Numbered from the stretch's first letter, positions 9,365 through 19,237 are shown. The stretch is DNA of 64,000 nucleotides from Nocardioides sp. InS609-2 (GCF_023208195.1 NZ_CP060034.1:3472001-3536000), one strand, 5' to 3'. The notes: generated by a model not told the origin, from the letters alone. A program made the numbers and translations.

Positions 9365-10533
9365 ATCTCCACGGTGCGGCCGGCGATCGAGTCCCAGCTG
9401 AAGGCATCGATCGCCCGCTGGCGGCCCGCGCGGCCCATCGTGGCGGCGCGCTCAGGAGCTGCCACTACCTCGTTGAGGGCGGCGGCGAAGTCGGCGACGT
9501 ACTGGTCGGGATCCAGCGGTGTGCCCGTGCCATCGGTGGCCTGCTCGATGGGCACGAGCAGCCCGGTCTCTCCGTGTACGACGACCTCCGGGATGCCGCC
9601 GGTGGCAGTGGCGACCACCGCGGTCTCGCAGGCCATCGCCTCCAGGTTGACGATGCCGAGCGGTTCGTAGACCGACGGGCACGCGAAGGCAGTGGCGGCC
9701 GACAGCAGCGCGACCACGTCGGGCCGCGGCAGCATCTCGCTGATCCACACGACGCCGGAGCGGGTGGCGGCGAGGTCGGCGACGAGGGTCTCGACCTCGG
9801 CCATGATCTCCGGGGTGTCGGGCGCGCCGGCGCAGAGCACCAGCTGGCAGTCGGGCGGCAGCTGCGCGGCAGCGCGCAGGAAGAGCGGAAGCCCCTTCTG
9901 CCGGGTGATCCGGCCGACGAACACCACCGACGGACGGTCCGGGTCGACGCCGAGCTCGCGCACCCGGTCGGGGTTGCTGACCGGAGACCACTCGTCGGTG
10001 TCGATCCCGTTGTGCACGACCTGCACGCGCGCCGGGTCGACGTCGCGGTAGCAGCGGAGTACGTCGTCGCGCATGGCCGCCGACACCGCGATCACGCCCT
10101 CCGCGGCTTCGTAGGACGTGCGCTCGATCCACGACGACACGGCGTACCCACCGCCCAGCTGCTCGGCCTTCCACGGTCGCAGCGGCTCGAGCGAGTGCGC
10201 GCTGATGACGTGCGGGATGCCGTGCAGCAGGCTTGCGACGTGGCCGGCGAAGTTGGCGTACCACGTGTGCGAGTGCACGAGGTCGGCCCCGCCGCACGCG
10301 TCGGCGATGGCGAGGTCGACACCCATCGTCTTCAGCGCGCCGTTGGCGTCGGCGAGCTCGCGCAGGTCGGCGTACGACGCGGTGCCGGCCTCGTCACGTT
10401 GCGCACCGAACGCATGGACGCGAGTCACGAGGTCGTCTCTTCCGCGCAGGGCGCGGGCGAGCTCGGCGACGTGCACGCCGGCGCCGCCGTACACCTCGGG
10501 CGGGTACTCCTTGGTCAGCACGTCGACTCGCAT
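9346..10533 (-). CDS. glgA: glycogen synthase, actinobacterial GT4 type
   Basis: A 395-residue glycosyltransferase, the usual length for the actinobacterial GlgA/GlgM family. ATG 10533 opens into [18 protein letters not shown], the N-terminal glycine-rich donor site. The C-terminal Rossmann half contains [15 protein letters not shown] and the E-x7-E region [19 protein letters not shown]. It transfers glucosyl units from a nucleotide sugar to alpha-1,4-glucan or maltose-1-phosphate acceptors. It is divergent from glgC across 60 bp, so the two probably share a regulatory region. The pairing identifies the glycogen/alpha-glucan pathway. Confidence 0.92.
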   Translation of the reverse strand: MRVDVLTKEYPPEVYGGAGVHVAELARALRGRDDLVTRVHAFGAQRDEAGTASYADLRELADANGALKTMGVDLAIADACGGADLVHSHTWYANFAGHVASLLHGIPHVISAHSLEPLRPWKAEQLGGGYAVSSWIERTSYEAAEGVIAVSAAMRDDVLRCYRDVDPARVQVVHNGIDTDEWSPVSNPDRVRELGVDPDRPSVVFVGRITRQKGLPLFLRAAAQLPPDCQLVLCAGAPDTPEIMAEVETLVADLAATRSGVVWISEMLPRPDVVALLSAATAFACPSVYEPLGIVNLEAMACETAVVATATGGIPEVVVHGETGLLVPIEQATDGTGTPLDPDQYVADFAAALNEVVAAPERAATMGRAGRQRAIDAFSWDSIAGRTVEIYRSLL

Positions 10534-10593
10534 GGCAGCAACGTACTCGGACACGCCCTCGACAAGTGGTGGGGCGAATGCCACGGTGACGAC

Positions 10594-11835
10594 ATGCAGC
10601 GAAAGAACGTGCTCGCGATCGTGCTCGCCGGCGGAGAAGGCAAACGGCTGATGCCGCTGACTGCCGACCGGGCCAAACCCGCCGTGCCGTTCGCCGGCAT
10701 CTATCGGCTGATCGACTTCGCGTTGTCGAACGTCGTCAACAGCGGGTATCTGAAGGTCGTCGTGCTGACGCAGTACAAGTCGCACAGCCTCGACCGGCAC
10801 GTCGCGCAGACCTGGCGGATGTCGACGATACTCGGCAACTACGTCGCCCCGGTGCCGGCGCAGCAGCGGGTCGGCAAGCACTGGTACCTCGGTAGCGCCG
10901 ATGCGATCTACCAGTCGTTGAACCTGATTCGGGACGACAAGCCAGACATCGTGGTGGTCGTCGGGGCCGACCACGTCTACCGCATGGACTTCAGCCAGAT
11001 GGTCGACCAGCACATCGCGTCCGGGGCGCCGTGCTCGGTCGCGGCGATCCGGCAGCCGATCGCCCTCGCCGACCAGTTCGGCGTGATCGACGTCGACCCG
11101 TCGGACACCTCGCGGATCCGCGAGTTCCTCGAGAAGCCGAAGGACCCCGTCGGTCTGCCGGACAGCCCCGGCGAGGTGCTCGCCAGCATGGGCAACTACG
11201 TCTTCGACGCACAGGCACTCGTCGAGGCGGTGACGAGCGACTCGTCGCTCGAAGGCTCCAGGCACGACATGGGCGGCGACATCGTGCCGGCGTTCGTCGA
11301 CCAGGGGAAGGCGGCCGTCTACGACTTCAAGGACAACGACGTGCCCGGCGCGACCGACCGCGACCGCGGCTACTGGCGCGACGTCGGGACGCTCGCGTCG
11401 TACTACGACGCGCACATGGACGTCGTCTCCCCGCTGCCGGTCTTCAACCTCTACAACTTCGAGTGGCCGATCATGACGTCGTACGGGCCGCAGCCACCGG
11501 TGAAGCTCGTGCAGGGTGCTTCCGGAGAGCCCGCGACAGCGGAAGAGGCTCTGCTGTCACCCGGTGTCGTCGTCACGGGCGGAGCCGTCAGCAAGTCGGT
11601 GCTCTCGCCCGCGGTGCGCATCGATGCGGGCGCCGAGGTGTCCGATTCGGTGCTGCTCAACGGGGTGCGCGTAGGCCCCGGCGCCGTCGTACGCAACGCG
11701 ATCCTCGACAAGTTCGTCATCGTGCCCGCGGGCGAGACCGTCGGCGTCGACCAGGAGCTGGACCGGTCGCGCGGCTTCCTCGTCGAGGGTGGGCTGACCG
11801 TGCTGGGCAAGGACCAGCAGTTCCCGGAGTCCTAG
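10594..11835 (+). CDS. glgC: glucose-1-phosphate adenylyltransferase
   Basis: A 413-residue ADP-glucose pyrophosphorylase. ATG 10594 opens into [18 protein letters not shown], the nucleotide-binding signature. Also visible are [41 protein letters not shown] and FLEKP, followed by a C-terminal left-handed beta-helix ([20 protein letters not shown]). It makes ADP-glucose from ATP and glucose-1-phosphate in the cytosol for the divergently encoded GlgA. The stop codon shares 4 nt with the stop of the convergent mug gene. Confidence 0.95.
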   Translation: MQRKNVLAIVLAGGEGKRLMPLTADRAKPAVPFAGIYRLIDFALSNVVNSGYLKVVVLTQYKSHSLDRHVAQTWRMSTILGNYVAPVPAQQRVGKHWYLGSADAIYQSLNLIRDDKPDIVVVVGADHVYRMDFSQMVDQHIASGAPCSVAAIRQPIALADQFGVIDVDPSDTSRIREFLEKPKDPVGLPDSPGEVLASMGNYVFDAQALVEAVTSDSSLEGSRHDMGGDIVPAFVDQGKAAVYDFKDNDVPGATDRDRGYWRDVGTLASYYDAHMDVVSPLPVFNLYNFEWPIMTSYGPQPPVKLVQGASGEPATAEEALLSPGVVVTGGAVSKSVLSPAVRIDAGAEVSDSVLLNGVRVGPGAVVRNAILDKFVIVPAGETVGVDQELDRSRGFLVEGGLTVLGKDQQFPES

Positions 11836-12398
11836 AGCAGTCCCGCGGCACGGGCGGGTTCTGCGTACGCCGCGGCGAGGGTGTCGACGGTGTGGTGCGC
11901 GTTCAGGCCGCTGGGGTTGGGCACCACCCAGAGCTCTGCGTCGCCCAGGTCGTCGGGCTGCCGACCGACTGTTGCCTTGCGATCACCGAACGCCTGTCGG
12001 TACGCCGTGATGCCGGCCACGGCGACGACCCTCGGCCGCCGCTCTGCCACGAGCTTTCGCAGTGACTCACCGCCGTGCCTCAGCTCTTCGGCAGTGAGCT
12101 CATCGGCACGGATCGTCGCGCGACGTACGAGATTGGTGATGCCGATGCCGCGCGCTCGGAGGTGGCCGCGGTCGTCATCGGTCATGCCTGCCGCCGGGTC
12201 GATCGCGCGGTCGATGATGCCGGCCTTCAGCAGCGCTGGGTAGAAGCGGTTGACCGGGTGCGCGAAGTGGGTCTGCGTTGCGGCCGTCCAGAGCCCCGGG
12301 TTGATGCCTACGAACAGCAGCCGCAGCCCCGGGCCCAGCAGGTCCGGCACCTCCGCGCCGCGGTAGGACTCGAGCTCGGCGCGGGTGAAGCGGGGCAT
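11832..12398 (-). CDS. mug: mismatch-specific uracil/thymine-DNA glycosylase
   Basis: A 188-residue Mug/TDG-family DNA glycosylase. The catalytic loop is seen as [11 protein letters not shown], with Asn in the position typical for this family, and the minor-groove loop as [13 protein letters not shown]. It removes uracil or other damaged pyrimidines opposite G in base excision repair. The length is typical of actinobacterial Mug. It is divergent from the lipoprotein gene at 12474 and converges on glgC with a 4-nt stop overlap. Confidence 0.9.
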   Translation of the reverse strand: MPRFTRAELESYRGAEVPDLLGPGLRLLFVGINPGLWTAATQTHFAHPVNRFYPALLKAGIIDRAIDPAAGMTDDDRGHLRARGIGITNLVRRATIRADELTAEELRHGGESLRKLVAERRPRVVAVAGITAYRQAFGDRKATVGRQPDDLGDAELWVVPNPSGLNAHHTVDTLAAAYAEPARAAGLL

Positions 12399-12473
12399 GC
12401 GGTGGAGGTTAGCCGGCCCTCCGGACAGCTCCGCTGTCGGGAACGGCCGGTGACTCGCTAACGTCGGATCACC

Positions 12474-13016
12474 ATGCGACGCACTCTCGGACCTCCCGCA
12501 CTCGTCTTAGCGACCCTGCTCACCCTCGGTCTCAGCGCCTGCGGGCAGGACGCCGACGACACCGCCACCGACCCGGTTGGTGAGGCCACATCCCAGTCGG
12601 GTGAACCGACCGACCAGCCCACGCCCGAGACCGAGGACGACGGCCCGGTGCCATTCACCCAGGTCGCTCTCCTCACCAACACCGAGGAGGACGGCACCGT
12701 CTCGACCACCCCCGCGCCGCTCGACACCGAGGCGGCCGTGGCGGAGTTCACCGACCAGTTCACGGGCTCGCGGATGGCCGAGGACATCCGTACCGCCGTC
12801 TCGAGCGCACCGGACATCGGCGCCGACCAGACACTGGTCGGCGCCGTACTCGTCATCGGCTGCGACCGTCCGATCGACGTCACCGTCGAGCGGGTCGACG
12901 GCGCCGTACAGGTGTCTCCGGTGATGTCGAAGCGTCAGGTGCAGTGCTTCGCGGCGCAGACATCGGTGGCGATCCTCGTCGTCGACACCGTCGAGCTCGG
13001 CCCGACCGTCAGCTGA
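12474..13016 (+). CDS. hypothetical secreted lipoprotein
   Basis: A 180-residue lipoprotein. The N terminus has a basic start, a hydrophobic core and lipobox LSAC at about residue 22. An acidic Thr/Pro-rich linker follows (about residues 25-60), then a compact alpha/beta domain with two cysteines that could pair (VIGCDRP and VQCFAAQ). No family was recognised. The gene converges on the NAGPA-domain gene with an 8-nt overlap. Confidence 0.75.
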   Translation: MRRTLGPPALVLATLLTLGLSACGQDADDTATDPVGEATSQSGEPTDQPTPETEDDGPVPFTQVALLTNTEEDGTVSTTPAPLDTEAAVAEFTDQFTGSRMAEDIRTAVSSAPDIGADQTLVGAVLVIGCDRPIDVTVERVDGAVQVSPVMSKRQVQCFAAQTSVAILVVDTVELGPTVS

Positions 13017-14286
13017 CCGGGCGCGAGAAGATGCCGATGCCGTTGGGCACCAGGCGCTCGTGGCCGTCGGACGGCGAGTTGAGTACGGCGAGCTGGCCGT
13101 CGACGGTGTGTCCGGCCATGGTCGACGAGCCGCCGCCGTCGAGGTTGAGCGCGTTCTCCGCACCCAGGGCCGTCATCATGTTGGCCAGCTCGACCATCGT
13201 GTAGCCGCGGCTGAACGACTGCCGACCGTCGATCACCAGGATGAGCACGTGGCCCGTGTCGGCGTCGATGCCGATCGCCGTGCGGGGGTGCATCTGTTTG
13301 TCGTCGACGACGACGCGCACGCCGTTGGTGAGCAGCGGACGGTCGCCGCTGATCGCCACGGTCGGCGACGCGGCGATCGACTCGACGAGAGACGCCTTCT
13401 CGCCGACCTTCAACTTCCTCAGCATCTTGGTCGCGGTGCCGCGGGCGACGATCACGAGGCCCTTGCCCTTGATCTTGTAGCCCTCGGAGACCTTCGTCTT
13501 GTTGGACCGCACGATGCCGCCCTGGACGACGACCTCACGCACGCGCTTCTGGCCGGCCGTGACCGACGACCCCTGCGTCGGGCCCCAGAACTTGTCGAAG
13601 ACGCCGATGCCGTTGGCCTGGATGCTCGGTGAGTTGTGGTTGTTGAACTTGAGCTTCGGGTGCTGCTTGAGCTTGCCCTTGTAGGGCAGCTGGCCGATGT
13701 AGGGGTGTCCGACGGCGTCCACCCAGAACGAGCTGTTCCAGCCCGCCTTGGGCGCGTGGCGCATGCCCTGCTCGCGGTCCTTGCCGACCCCCAGGGGCGC
13801 ACCCGTGTCGCCGATGTCGAAGAAGTCGCCGTTGACCGCGGCGACCGCACCCGACTTGGCGGTGAGCTCGCTGACCGCCTTCCGGACGGGCACCTTCGCG
13901 GGAGAGACGATGTCGAACTCGTTGGCCGTGTTGTTGATGTCAATGGTGAGCAGCTGGGCGCGGATCGGGCCGCGCGGGTCGATCTGGTCCCACTGACGGA
14001 AGTTGATGCCGGGCGCCATGTCCCAGGTGGTCTCGTTGAGGACCTGGGGCCGCACCCGGCCCGCGGGCAGCTCGGGCGCGATCGGTCCGGCGATGCCATC
14101 GCTGCTGTGCTTGGGGTGCTCGGTGGTGCCGGTGCCTGGTGCCCGCTCGCCGTTGGCGACTGCAGGGGGCTGGGCAGTCGGCGTCGGGTCCGCCGACGAC
14201 GGGGCGGCGGCCCCGAGCGACGCGACGACGCACGCCGTCGTGGCCAGGCTGAGCGTGGGCAGGACAAAGCGCTTGAAAGCAGGCAT
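13009..14286 (-). CDS. secreted phosphodiester glycosidase (NAGPA-domain) protein
   Basis: A 425-residue exported protein. ATG 14286 is preferred over an ATG 21 nt upstream because GGAG lies at the right distance. The signal peptide spans about residues 1-35, followed by a Pro/Thr-rich linker. The C-terminal domain matches phosphodiester glycosidase/NAGPA proteins: AAVNGDFFDIG, then RTAIGIDADTGHVLILVIDG, then GAENALNLDGGGSSTM. This fold cleaves GlcNAc-1-phosphodiesters and in bacteria is linked to exopolysaccharide or teichoic-acid turnover. The substrate here is unknown. Confidence 0.85.
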   Translation of the reverse strand: MPAFKRFVLPTLSLATTACVVASLGAAAPSSADPTPTAQPPAVANGERAPGTGTTEHPKHSSDGIAGPIAPELPAGRVRPQVLNETTWDMAPGINFRQWDQIDPRGPIRAQLLTIDINNTANEFDIVSPAKVPVRKAVSELTAKSGAVAAVNGDFFDIGDTGAPLGVGKDREQGMRHAPKAGWNSSFWVDAVGHPYIGQLPYKGKLKQHPKLKFNNHNSPSIQANGIGVFDKFWGPTQGSSVTAGQKRVREVVVQGGIVRSNKTKVSEGYKIKGKGLVIVARGTATKMLRKLKVGEKASLVESIAASPTVAISGDRPLLTNGVRVVVDDKQMHPRTAIGIDADTGHVLILVIDGRQSFSRGYTMVELANMMTALGAENALNLDGGGSSTMAGHTVDGQLAVLNSPSDGHERLVPNGIGIFSRPVS

Positions 14287-14363
14287 GCGCTCCAGAGTAA
14301 ACAACAAACGTCAAGACTCCGGACAACCGATCGGCCGTGTCTGCGCGCCAGTAGGGTCGCCGG

Positions 14364-15524
14364 GTGGACCAGCGGGCGTGGAACGTCTTCGTCGAGGGCG
14401 ACAACCTCGACGTACTCCCGACCGTCCCGCCGGGCTCGGTCGACCTCATCTATGTCGACCCGCCGTACAACACGGGCAACGACTTCGCATACGCCGATCG
14501 CTACGGCGGCCACGCCGCCTGGACCGCGATGATGCGGCCCCGGCTGGAGTGCGCGCGCGAGACGCTGGCCGAGACCGGCGCGATCTTCGTCAGCATCGAC
14601 GACAACGAGGTCGCGCACCTGCGCCTGCTGATGGACGACGTGTTCGGCGAGGCCAACTTCCTCGCCCAGATCGTCGTCAACCTCAACCCCAAGGGGCGAC
14701 AGCTCGGCGGCGGGTTCGCCACCAGCCACGAGTATCTCCTCGCCTTCGCCCGCGACGCCCGGCTCTGCGACCTCGACGCCAGCACCACCGACACCGTCAA
14801 CCCCGCCGACTTCCCGGAGACCGCGCCCGACGGCCGCCGCTTCCGCCACCTCCCGTTGCGCAACACCAACAAGAAGTTCAACCCGGTCACCGCGCGTACC
14901 CTCCACTTCCCCGTGTACGGCGACCCGCAGGGTGGCCGGGTGGCGACCGCGCCGTTCGAGGGTGGCCAGGAGGTCTGGCCGGTCTTCGGCGACGCCAAGC
15001 CGGCGGTGTGGCGGTGGTCGCGGCCGCTGATCGACGAGCGACCCGACGACCTGGTGTGCCGCACCATCCGCGGCCGCCATGGCGAACGGGTCGACGTCTT
15101 CCAGCGCGACTGGCTGCACGACGGCCGCCGCAAGAAGCTCAACACCATCTGGCTCGCACAGGAGGTCGGCTCCACGGACACCGCCGTGGCCGAGCTCAAG
15201 GAGATCGTCGGCCACATCTTCGAGTCACCCAAGCCGACCGGGCTGATCCGTCGCATCCTCGGCACCATGCCCTGTGACGCAACCGTGCTCGACTTCTTCG
15301 CCGGGAGCGGCACCACCGGCCACGCCGTCGCGCTCGCCAACGTCGAGGACGGTGGCACGCGGCAGTGCATCTCCATCGAGATCGGACAGCCGACGCGGCC
15401 CGGCTCCAACGCCGAGCTCGCCGGACTGGCCACGGTCGCCGACATCACCCGCGCACGGCTCCGCGCCGTCGACGTACTGCTGGGTGGTGGCCTGATCGAG
15501 GCCTGCGACAAGATGCCGACCTGA
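14364..15524 (+). CDS. orphan adenine-specific DNA methyltransferase (Mod-like, beta class)
   Basis: A 386-residue N6-adenine/N4-cytosine-type methyltransferase. Motif IV (VDPPYNTGND, residue about 34) precedes motif I (DFFAGSGTTGHAVA, residue about 310), the beta-class order shared with type III Mod subunits. The middle (about 100-260) should hold target recognition. GTG 14364 starts the gene. No Res helicase or restriction endonuclease gene is nearby, so it looks like a solitary methylase or a relic of a type III system. A decayed SDR starts immediately after its stop. Confidence 0.88.
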   Translation: MDQRAWNVFVEGDNLDVLPTVPPGSVDLIYVDPPYNTGNDFAYADRYGGHAAWTAMMRPRLECARETLAETGAIFVSIDDNEVAHLRLLMDDVFGEANFLAQIVVNLNPKGRQLGGGFATSHEYLLAFARDARLCDLDASTTDTVNPADFPETAPDGRRFRHLPLRNTNKKFNPVTARTLHFPVYGDPQGGRVATAPFEGGQEVWPVFGDAKPAVWRWSRPLIDERPDDLVCRTIRGRHGERVDVFQRDWLHDGRRKKLNTIWLAQEVGSTDTAVAELKEIVGHIFESPKPTGLIRRILGTMPCDATVLDFFAGSGTTGHAVALANVEDGGTRQCISIEIGQPTRPGSNAELAGLATVADITRARLRAVDVLLGGGLIEACDKMPT

Positions 15525-15707
15525 CCTCCGACTCTCGCGTCGCGCCCGCCACCGGCGCCACCGGTGCCTCCAGCGGCATCGGCGAGCAGGCGGGGCTCGC
15601 CTTCCTCGTCGCCGGCTTTCGGGTGGCTGTGCCGCACCTGCGCGCAAGCTCGCAAGGTGCCGCCGGCCACGGGAATGGACTTCCTGATCCGCCGGATGTT
15701 CGGCTGA
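15521..15707 (+). pseudogene. decayed short-chain dehydrogenase remnant
   Basis: Immediately after the methyltransferase stop, one frame reads SDSRVAPATGATGASSGIGE followed by a helix and GFRVAV. This is the N-terminal nucleotide-binding start of a classical SDR (TGxxxGIG, then beta2). It has no start codon and quickly loses similarity. Another frame then encodes KVPPATGMDFLIRRMFG and a TGA at 15705, which looks like an SDR-type C terminus. The simplest reading is an SDR gene that lost its start and most of its interior. The assignment of the second piece is tentative. Confidence 0.5.
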
Positions 15708-15759
15708 GGCCTGTGGACAACGGGCGCGGTCGGTAGCCGGATCGCGTGAGGGTGGAGGC

Positions 15760-16653
15760 ATGCACCTCGTGGACGTCCTTCTCCGTCATGGAGGAGTCGC
15801 GTCCCGAAGCCAGCTACCTGGTTCGGCCCGGCAGCTGAAGAAGCTGGTCGACAGCGGCACCATCGTGCGGCTGGCGCCCGGTCGCTTCGCGCTGCCCACG
15901 GCTGCCGACGCGCTCCGGGCTGCGACCCGGCTGCAAGGGACGATGTCGCACCGCAGCGCCGCGACGTACTGGGGCTGGGAGCTCAAGACGCAACCGCCGA
16001 AGCCCGAGGTGATCGTGCCCCGCAAGCGACGAGTCGATCCACACCGACGGCATGGGGTGCGCCTGACGTGGCGCGATCTGGCACCGGGCGACCTCGACGG
16101 TCCGGCCACCTCGCCGATCCGCACCGTGAGCGACTGCGCCCTCGCGCTGCCGTTCGACGAAGCACTGGCGGTCGCCGACTCCGCGCTTCGCAGCGGCCTG
16201 GTCACCCGGAGCGACCTCGACTCACTGGTGCTCCGCGGCCACGGCGCGCGGCAGGCCAGACGGGTGCTCGAGCTGGCCGATGGCCGCGCGGCCAACCCTT
16301 TCGAGTCGGTGTTGCGTGCGATCGCGGTCGACGTGCCCCGGTTGGCCGTGACACCTCAGGTCGAGCTGGATCTCTCCGGTGAGCTGGTGCGACCAGACCT
16401 CGTCGACACCCAGCTGCGCACCGTGCTCGAGGCGGACTCCTTCGCCTGGCACGGTCACCGCAAGGCCTTGATGCGCGACTGCCGGCGCTACAACCGCCTG
16501 TCGCTGCACGGGTGGCTGGTGCTCCGGTTCTCGTGGGAGGACGTGATGCTGACTCCCGACGACGTGGCCATCGCCCTGGCCGAGGCCGTCGCGCTCCGCA
16601 CTGCGTCACGCAGAACAGGCACAAACGCCGGATGTGGCCGATTTCGGACCTGA
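15760..16653 (+). CDS. AbiEi-type/DUF559-like protein
   Basis: A 297-residue protein. ATG 15760 is preceded by GGTGGAGG. The N terminus resembles the AbiEi antitoxin HTH domain (VLLRHGGVASRSQLPGSARQ, then LAPGRFALP, then SHRSAATYWGWELK). The C terminus resembles DUF559/Vsr-like nuclease folds (RPDLVDTQLRTVLEADSFAWHG, then RDCRRYNRLSL, then VLRFSWEDVM). No AbiEii toxin gene follows. The last 14 codons lie inside a long hairpin (16610-16676), so the tail RRTGTNAGCGRFRT is probably an added, non-native extension. The function is unknown. Confidence 0.78.
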   Translation: MHLVDVLLRHGGVASRSQLPGSARQLKKLVDSGTIVRLAPGRFALPTAADALRAATRLQGTMSHRSAATYWGWELKTQPPKPEVIVPRKRRVDPHRRHGVRLTWRDLAPGDLDGPATSPIRTVSDCALALPFDEALAVADSALRSGLVTRSDLDSLVLRGHGARQARRVLELADGRAANPFESVLRAIAVDVPRLAVTPQVELDLSGELVRPDLVDTQLRTVLEADSFAWHGHRKALMRDCRRYNRLSLHGWLVLRFSWEDVMLTPDDVAIALAEAVALRTASRRTGTNAGCGRFRT

Positions 16654-16676
16654 AACACCATTTGTGCCTGTTCTGC
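16610..16676. repeat. 16-bp perfect inverted repeat between convergent genes
   Basis: GCAGAACAGGCACAAA (16610-16625) and its exact complement (16661-16676) form a 16-bp stem with a 35-nt loop. The element overlaps the 3' end of the AbiEi-type gene and stops 9 nt before the end of the convergent WS/DGAT gene. It may act as a bidirectional terminator. It has no T tract, and its arms are unrelated in sequence to the other long hairpins of the window. Confidence 0.6.
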
Positions 16677-16684
16677 TGAACGGG

Positions 16685-18070
16685 TCAGACCCCGGCAGCC
16701 TTCTCCAGCGCCTTCAGCTCGTCGTCGAGGTAGGTCAGCAGCCGCTGTAGGTGCGGCACGGTGCGGCGGCAGCCGATGAGGCCGAAGCACATCAGGCCGT
16801 CGTAGGACGTGCAGGTGATGTTGAGCGCCATCCCGTGGATCGGGATGGACAGGGGATAGCTGCCGACCAGCTGCGCGCCGTTGAAGTACTGCGTGGTGCG
16901 CGGGCCCGGCACGTTGCTGATGACCACGTTGTACGGCGGCCGCACGATGCCCTGCATCCGAAACATGGGCGTCAGGATCGCCGGGGCCTGGCCGATCGCG
17001 CTCATCGCCAGGATCTGCATGGGCGTCATCGACGACAACGCCTCCTTGCCGTCCTTCATCGACGCCTGCACCGCGCGCAGCCGGTCGGCCGGGTCAGCGA
17101 ACTCGGTGCCCATCTTGACCATGATCGAGCCGACGGCGTTGCCGCCCTCGGCCGACGGGATCTGCGACTTCTTGGCGTTCAGCCCGATCGGCACCATCGC
17201 CACCAGGCTCTCGTCGGGCAGCTCGTTGAAGTCGAGCAGGTAGGACCGCAACGCACCCGCGCACATCGCGATGACGACGTCGTTGATGGTGGTGCCGGCG
17301 GCCTTGCCGACACCGCGGATCCGCTCGATCGGCCAGTGCTGCGCGGCGAACCGGCGCGAGCCGGTGATCTGCTGGTTGAGCATCGTGCGGGGCGCGTAGA
17401 GCGACAGGGCTGAGGTCTCGTTGCGCACGCTCTTGGTGAGGGTCTTGATCAGCGCGGCGGGCATGCCGGCGGCCTCGGCGGTGATGCCGAGCGCCGTACG
17501 CAGGGCGCTCAGGGGCACGCCGGCGGTGTCGGTGGCGTCGCGGGCAGGCTTCTCGCGGTAGCCCCACGGCGGCTGCATGCCCCGCTTGTCGGGGTCGGGC
17601 GACAGTGAGCTCGCCATCAGCCGGGTCGCGGACACGCCGTCGACGAGGGAGTGGTGGACCTTGGTGTAGATCGCCATCCGGCCGTCGCGGAGGCCTTCGA
17701 TGACGTGCGCCTCCCACAGCGGCCGCTCCCACGCGAGCCGGGTGCTGTGCAGGCGGCTACACAGCTCGAGGAGCTCGCGGACGCGGCCGGGCTTGGGCAG
17801 CGCGTTGTGCCGGACGTGGTGCTCGATGTCGAACTGCTCGTCCTGCTCCCACACGAGCTGACCGGCGGTGCGTGTGGAACGGTGCGGGTGGCGCAGGAAG
17901 AGCGGCGCGATGCGTTCGGTGCTGCTCATGTGCTCGTAGAGCTCGCGCGCGTAGTTGCGCCCGGCGCCCTCCGGCTTGCGGTACAGCTGCAGCCCACCGA
18001 CGTGCATCGGCATGGAGCGGTTCTCGGCCAGCAGGAACCCCACACCGGTGGGGTCGATCGGTGTCACCAT
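16685..18070 (-). CDS. wax ester synthase/diacylglycerol acyltransferase (WS/DGAT)
   Basis: A 461-residue O-acyltransferase, the usual length for actinobacterial WS/DGAT. The catalytic motif HHSLVDG is present near residue 142 (HHxxxDG), with family motifs NVVISNVPGPRT and PLSIPIHGMALNI near the C terminus. It forms triacylglycerol or wax esters from acyl-CoA at the membrane or lipid droplet. ATG 18070 is preceded by GAGGA at good distance. It is divergent from the FUSC gene (66 bp between starts). Confidence 0.93.
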   Translation of the reverse strand: MVTPIDPTGVGFLLAENRSMPMHVGGLQLYRKPEGAGRNYARELYEHMSSTERIAPLFLRHPHRSTRTAGQLVWEQDEQFDIEHHVRHNALPKPGRVRELLELCSRLHSTRLAWERPLWEAHVIEGLRDGRMAIYTKVHHSLVDGVSATRLMASSLSPDPDKRGMQPPWGYREKPARDATDTAGVPLSALRTALGITAEAAGMPAALIKTLTKSVRNETSALSLYAPRTMLNQQITGSRRFAAQHWPIERIRGVGKAAGTTINDVVIAMCAGALRSYLLDFNELPDESLVAMVPIGLNAKKSQIPSAEGGNAVGSIMVKMGTEFADPADRLRAVQASMKDGKEALSSMTPMQILAMSAIGQAPAILTPMFRMQGIVRPPYNVVISNVPGPRTTQYFNGAQLVGSYPLSIPIHGMALNITCTSYDGLMCFGLIGCRRTVPHLQRLLTYLDDELKALEKAAGV

Positions 18071-18136
18071 CTGGTGATCCTCGCGGCCACACCGCCGCGC
18101 CACAAGGGACGCGCCCGCGTCTGGCACGATCGCTCC

Positions 18137-19237
18137 ATGGAGGCGACGCCGCTGGACCGGGCCTGGACCCGCAGCCGCACCTCGGCGCGCACCCGCATCG
18201 ACCGCTGGAAGTCCAAGCGGTTCCAGATCGCGCAGTGCGCGCTGGCCGCCGGAGCCGCCTGGTTCATCGCCCACGACCTGCTCGGCCACGCGAGCCCGTT
18301 CTTCGCGCCGATCGCTGCGGTGGTGAGTCTCGGCACGTCGTACGGCCAGCGGCTGCGCCGGGTCGTCGAGGTCACGGTCGGCGTCGCGGTCGGGGTGCTG
18401 CTCGCCGACCTGCTCGTGTCGTACGTCGGCAGTGGCTGGTGGCAGCTCACGTTGATCGTGTCGCTGGCGATGACGACGGCGTTCCTGCTCGACGGCGGGC
18501 AGCTGTTCGTCACGCAGGCGGCCGTGCAGTCGATCGTGGTCAGCACCCTGCTGCCCGACCCGGGCATGGCCCTGACCCGCTGGACCGACGCACTCGTGGG
18601 CGGCGCCGTGGCCCTGGTTGCGGCGACCGTCGTGCCCGCCGCGCCGTTGCGCCGGCCACGCGAGCAGGCGGCCGTGGTGGTGCGGAAGGTGGCCGAGCTG
18701 TTGCGGGCCGCCGCAGACGTGATGCTCGACGGCGAGGTCGAGCACGCGCTCGACGTACTCGCTGACGCGCGCGCCACCGACTACCTCATCAACGAGCTGA
18801 GGTCCGCCGCCGACGAGGGCCTGTCGGTGGTCGCGTCGTCGCCGTTCCGGGTGCGACACAAGGGCCACGTACGCCGGATGGCCGACCTCGTCGATCCCCT
18901 CGACCGGTCCCTGCGCTCGACCCGGGTGCTGGTGCGGCACACCGCTGTCGCGGCGTACCACCGACGACCCGTGCCAGGCTCCTACGCCATCGTGGCGCGC
19001 GAGCTGGCGGCCGCTGCAGACCATGCCGCCGACGAGCTGGCGGCCAACCGGATGGCGGAGGTCGCCCGGCCCGCCCTGCTCGCCGTCGGCCAGGCCACCG
19101 GTCTCGTCGAGCGCAGTGATGTCCTCTCGGCGGAGGTGGTGCTGGCCCAGCTGCGGTCGGTGATCGCCGACCTGCTCCTGCTGACCGGGATGGATCCACT
19201 CGAAGCGTCCGACGCGTTGCCGCCGCCACCGCGATGA
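18137..19237 (+). CDS. FUSC-family membrane protein
   Basis: A 366-residue membrane protein of the aromatic-acid-exporter/FUSC type. About five membrane segments occupy the N-terminal half (ALAAGAAWFIAHDL, SPFFAPIAAVVSLG, VTVGVAVGVLLADLLV, LTLIVSLAMTTAFLL, ALVGGAVALVAATVV). A long soluble helical C-terminal domain follows. It is likely an efflux or envelope protein; the substrate is unknown. The stop overlaps the DNA polymerase start (ATGA). Confidence 0.85.
   Translation: MEATPLDRAWTRSRTSARTRIDRWKSKRFQIAQCALAAGAAWFIAHDLLGHASPFFAPIAAVVSLGTSYGQRLRRVVEVTVGVAVGVLLADLLVSYVGSGWWQLTLIVSLAMTTAFLLDGGQLFVTQAAVQSIVVSTLLPDPGMALTRWTDALVGGAVALVAATVVPAAPLRRPREQAAVVVRKVAELLRAAADVMLDGEVEHALDVLADARATDYLINELRSAADEGLSVVASSPFRVRHKGHVRRMADLVDPLDRSLRSTRVLVRHTAVAAYHRRPVPGSYAIVARELAAAADHAADELAANRMAEVARPALLAVGQATGLVERSDVLSAEVVLAQLRSVIADLLLLTGMDPLEASDALPPPPR

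Noticed and set aside
13452..15215. 587-residue minus-strand frame across the NAGPA gene and the methyltransferase
   Set aside because: It spans two genes with recognisable domains on other frames and has no recognisable sequence of its own.
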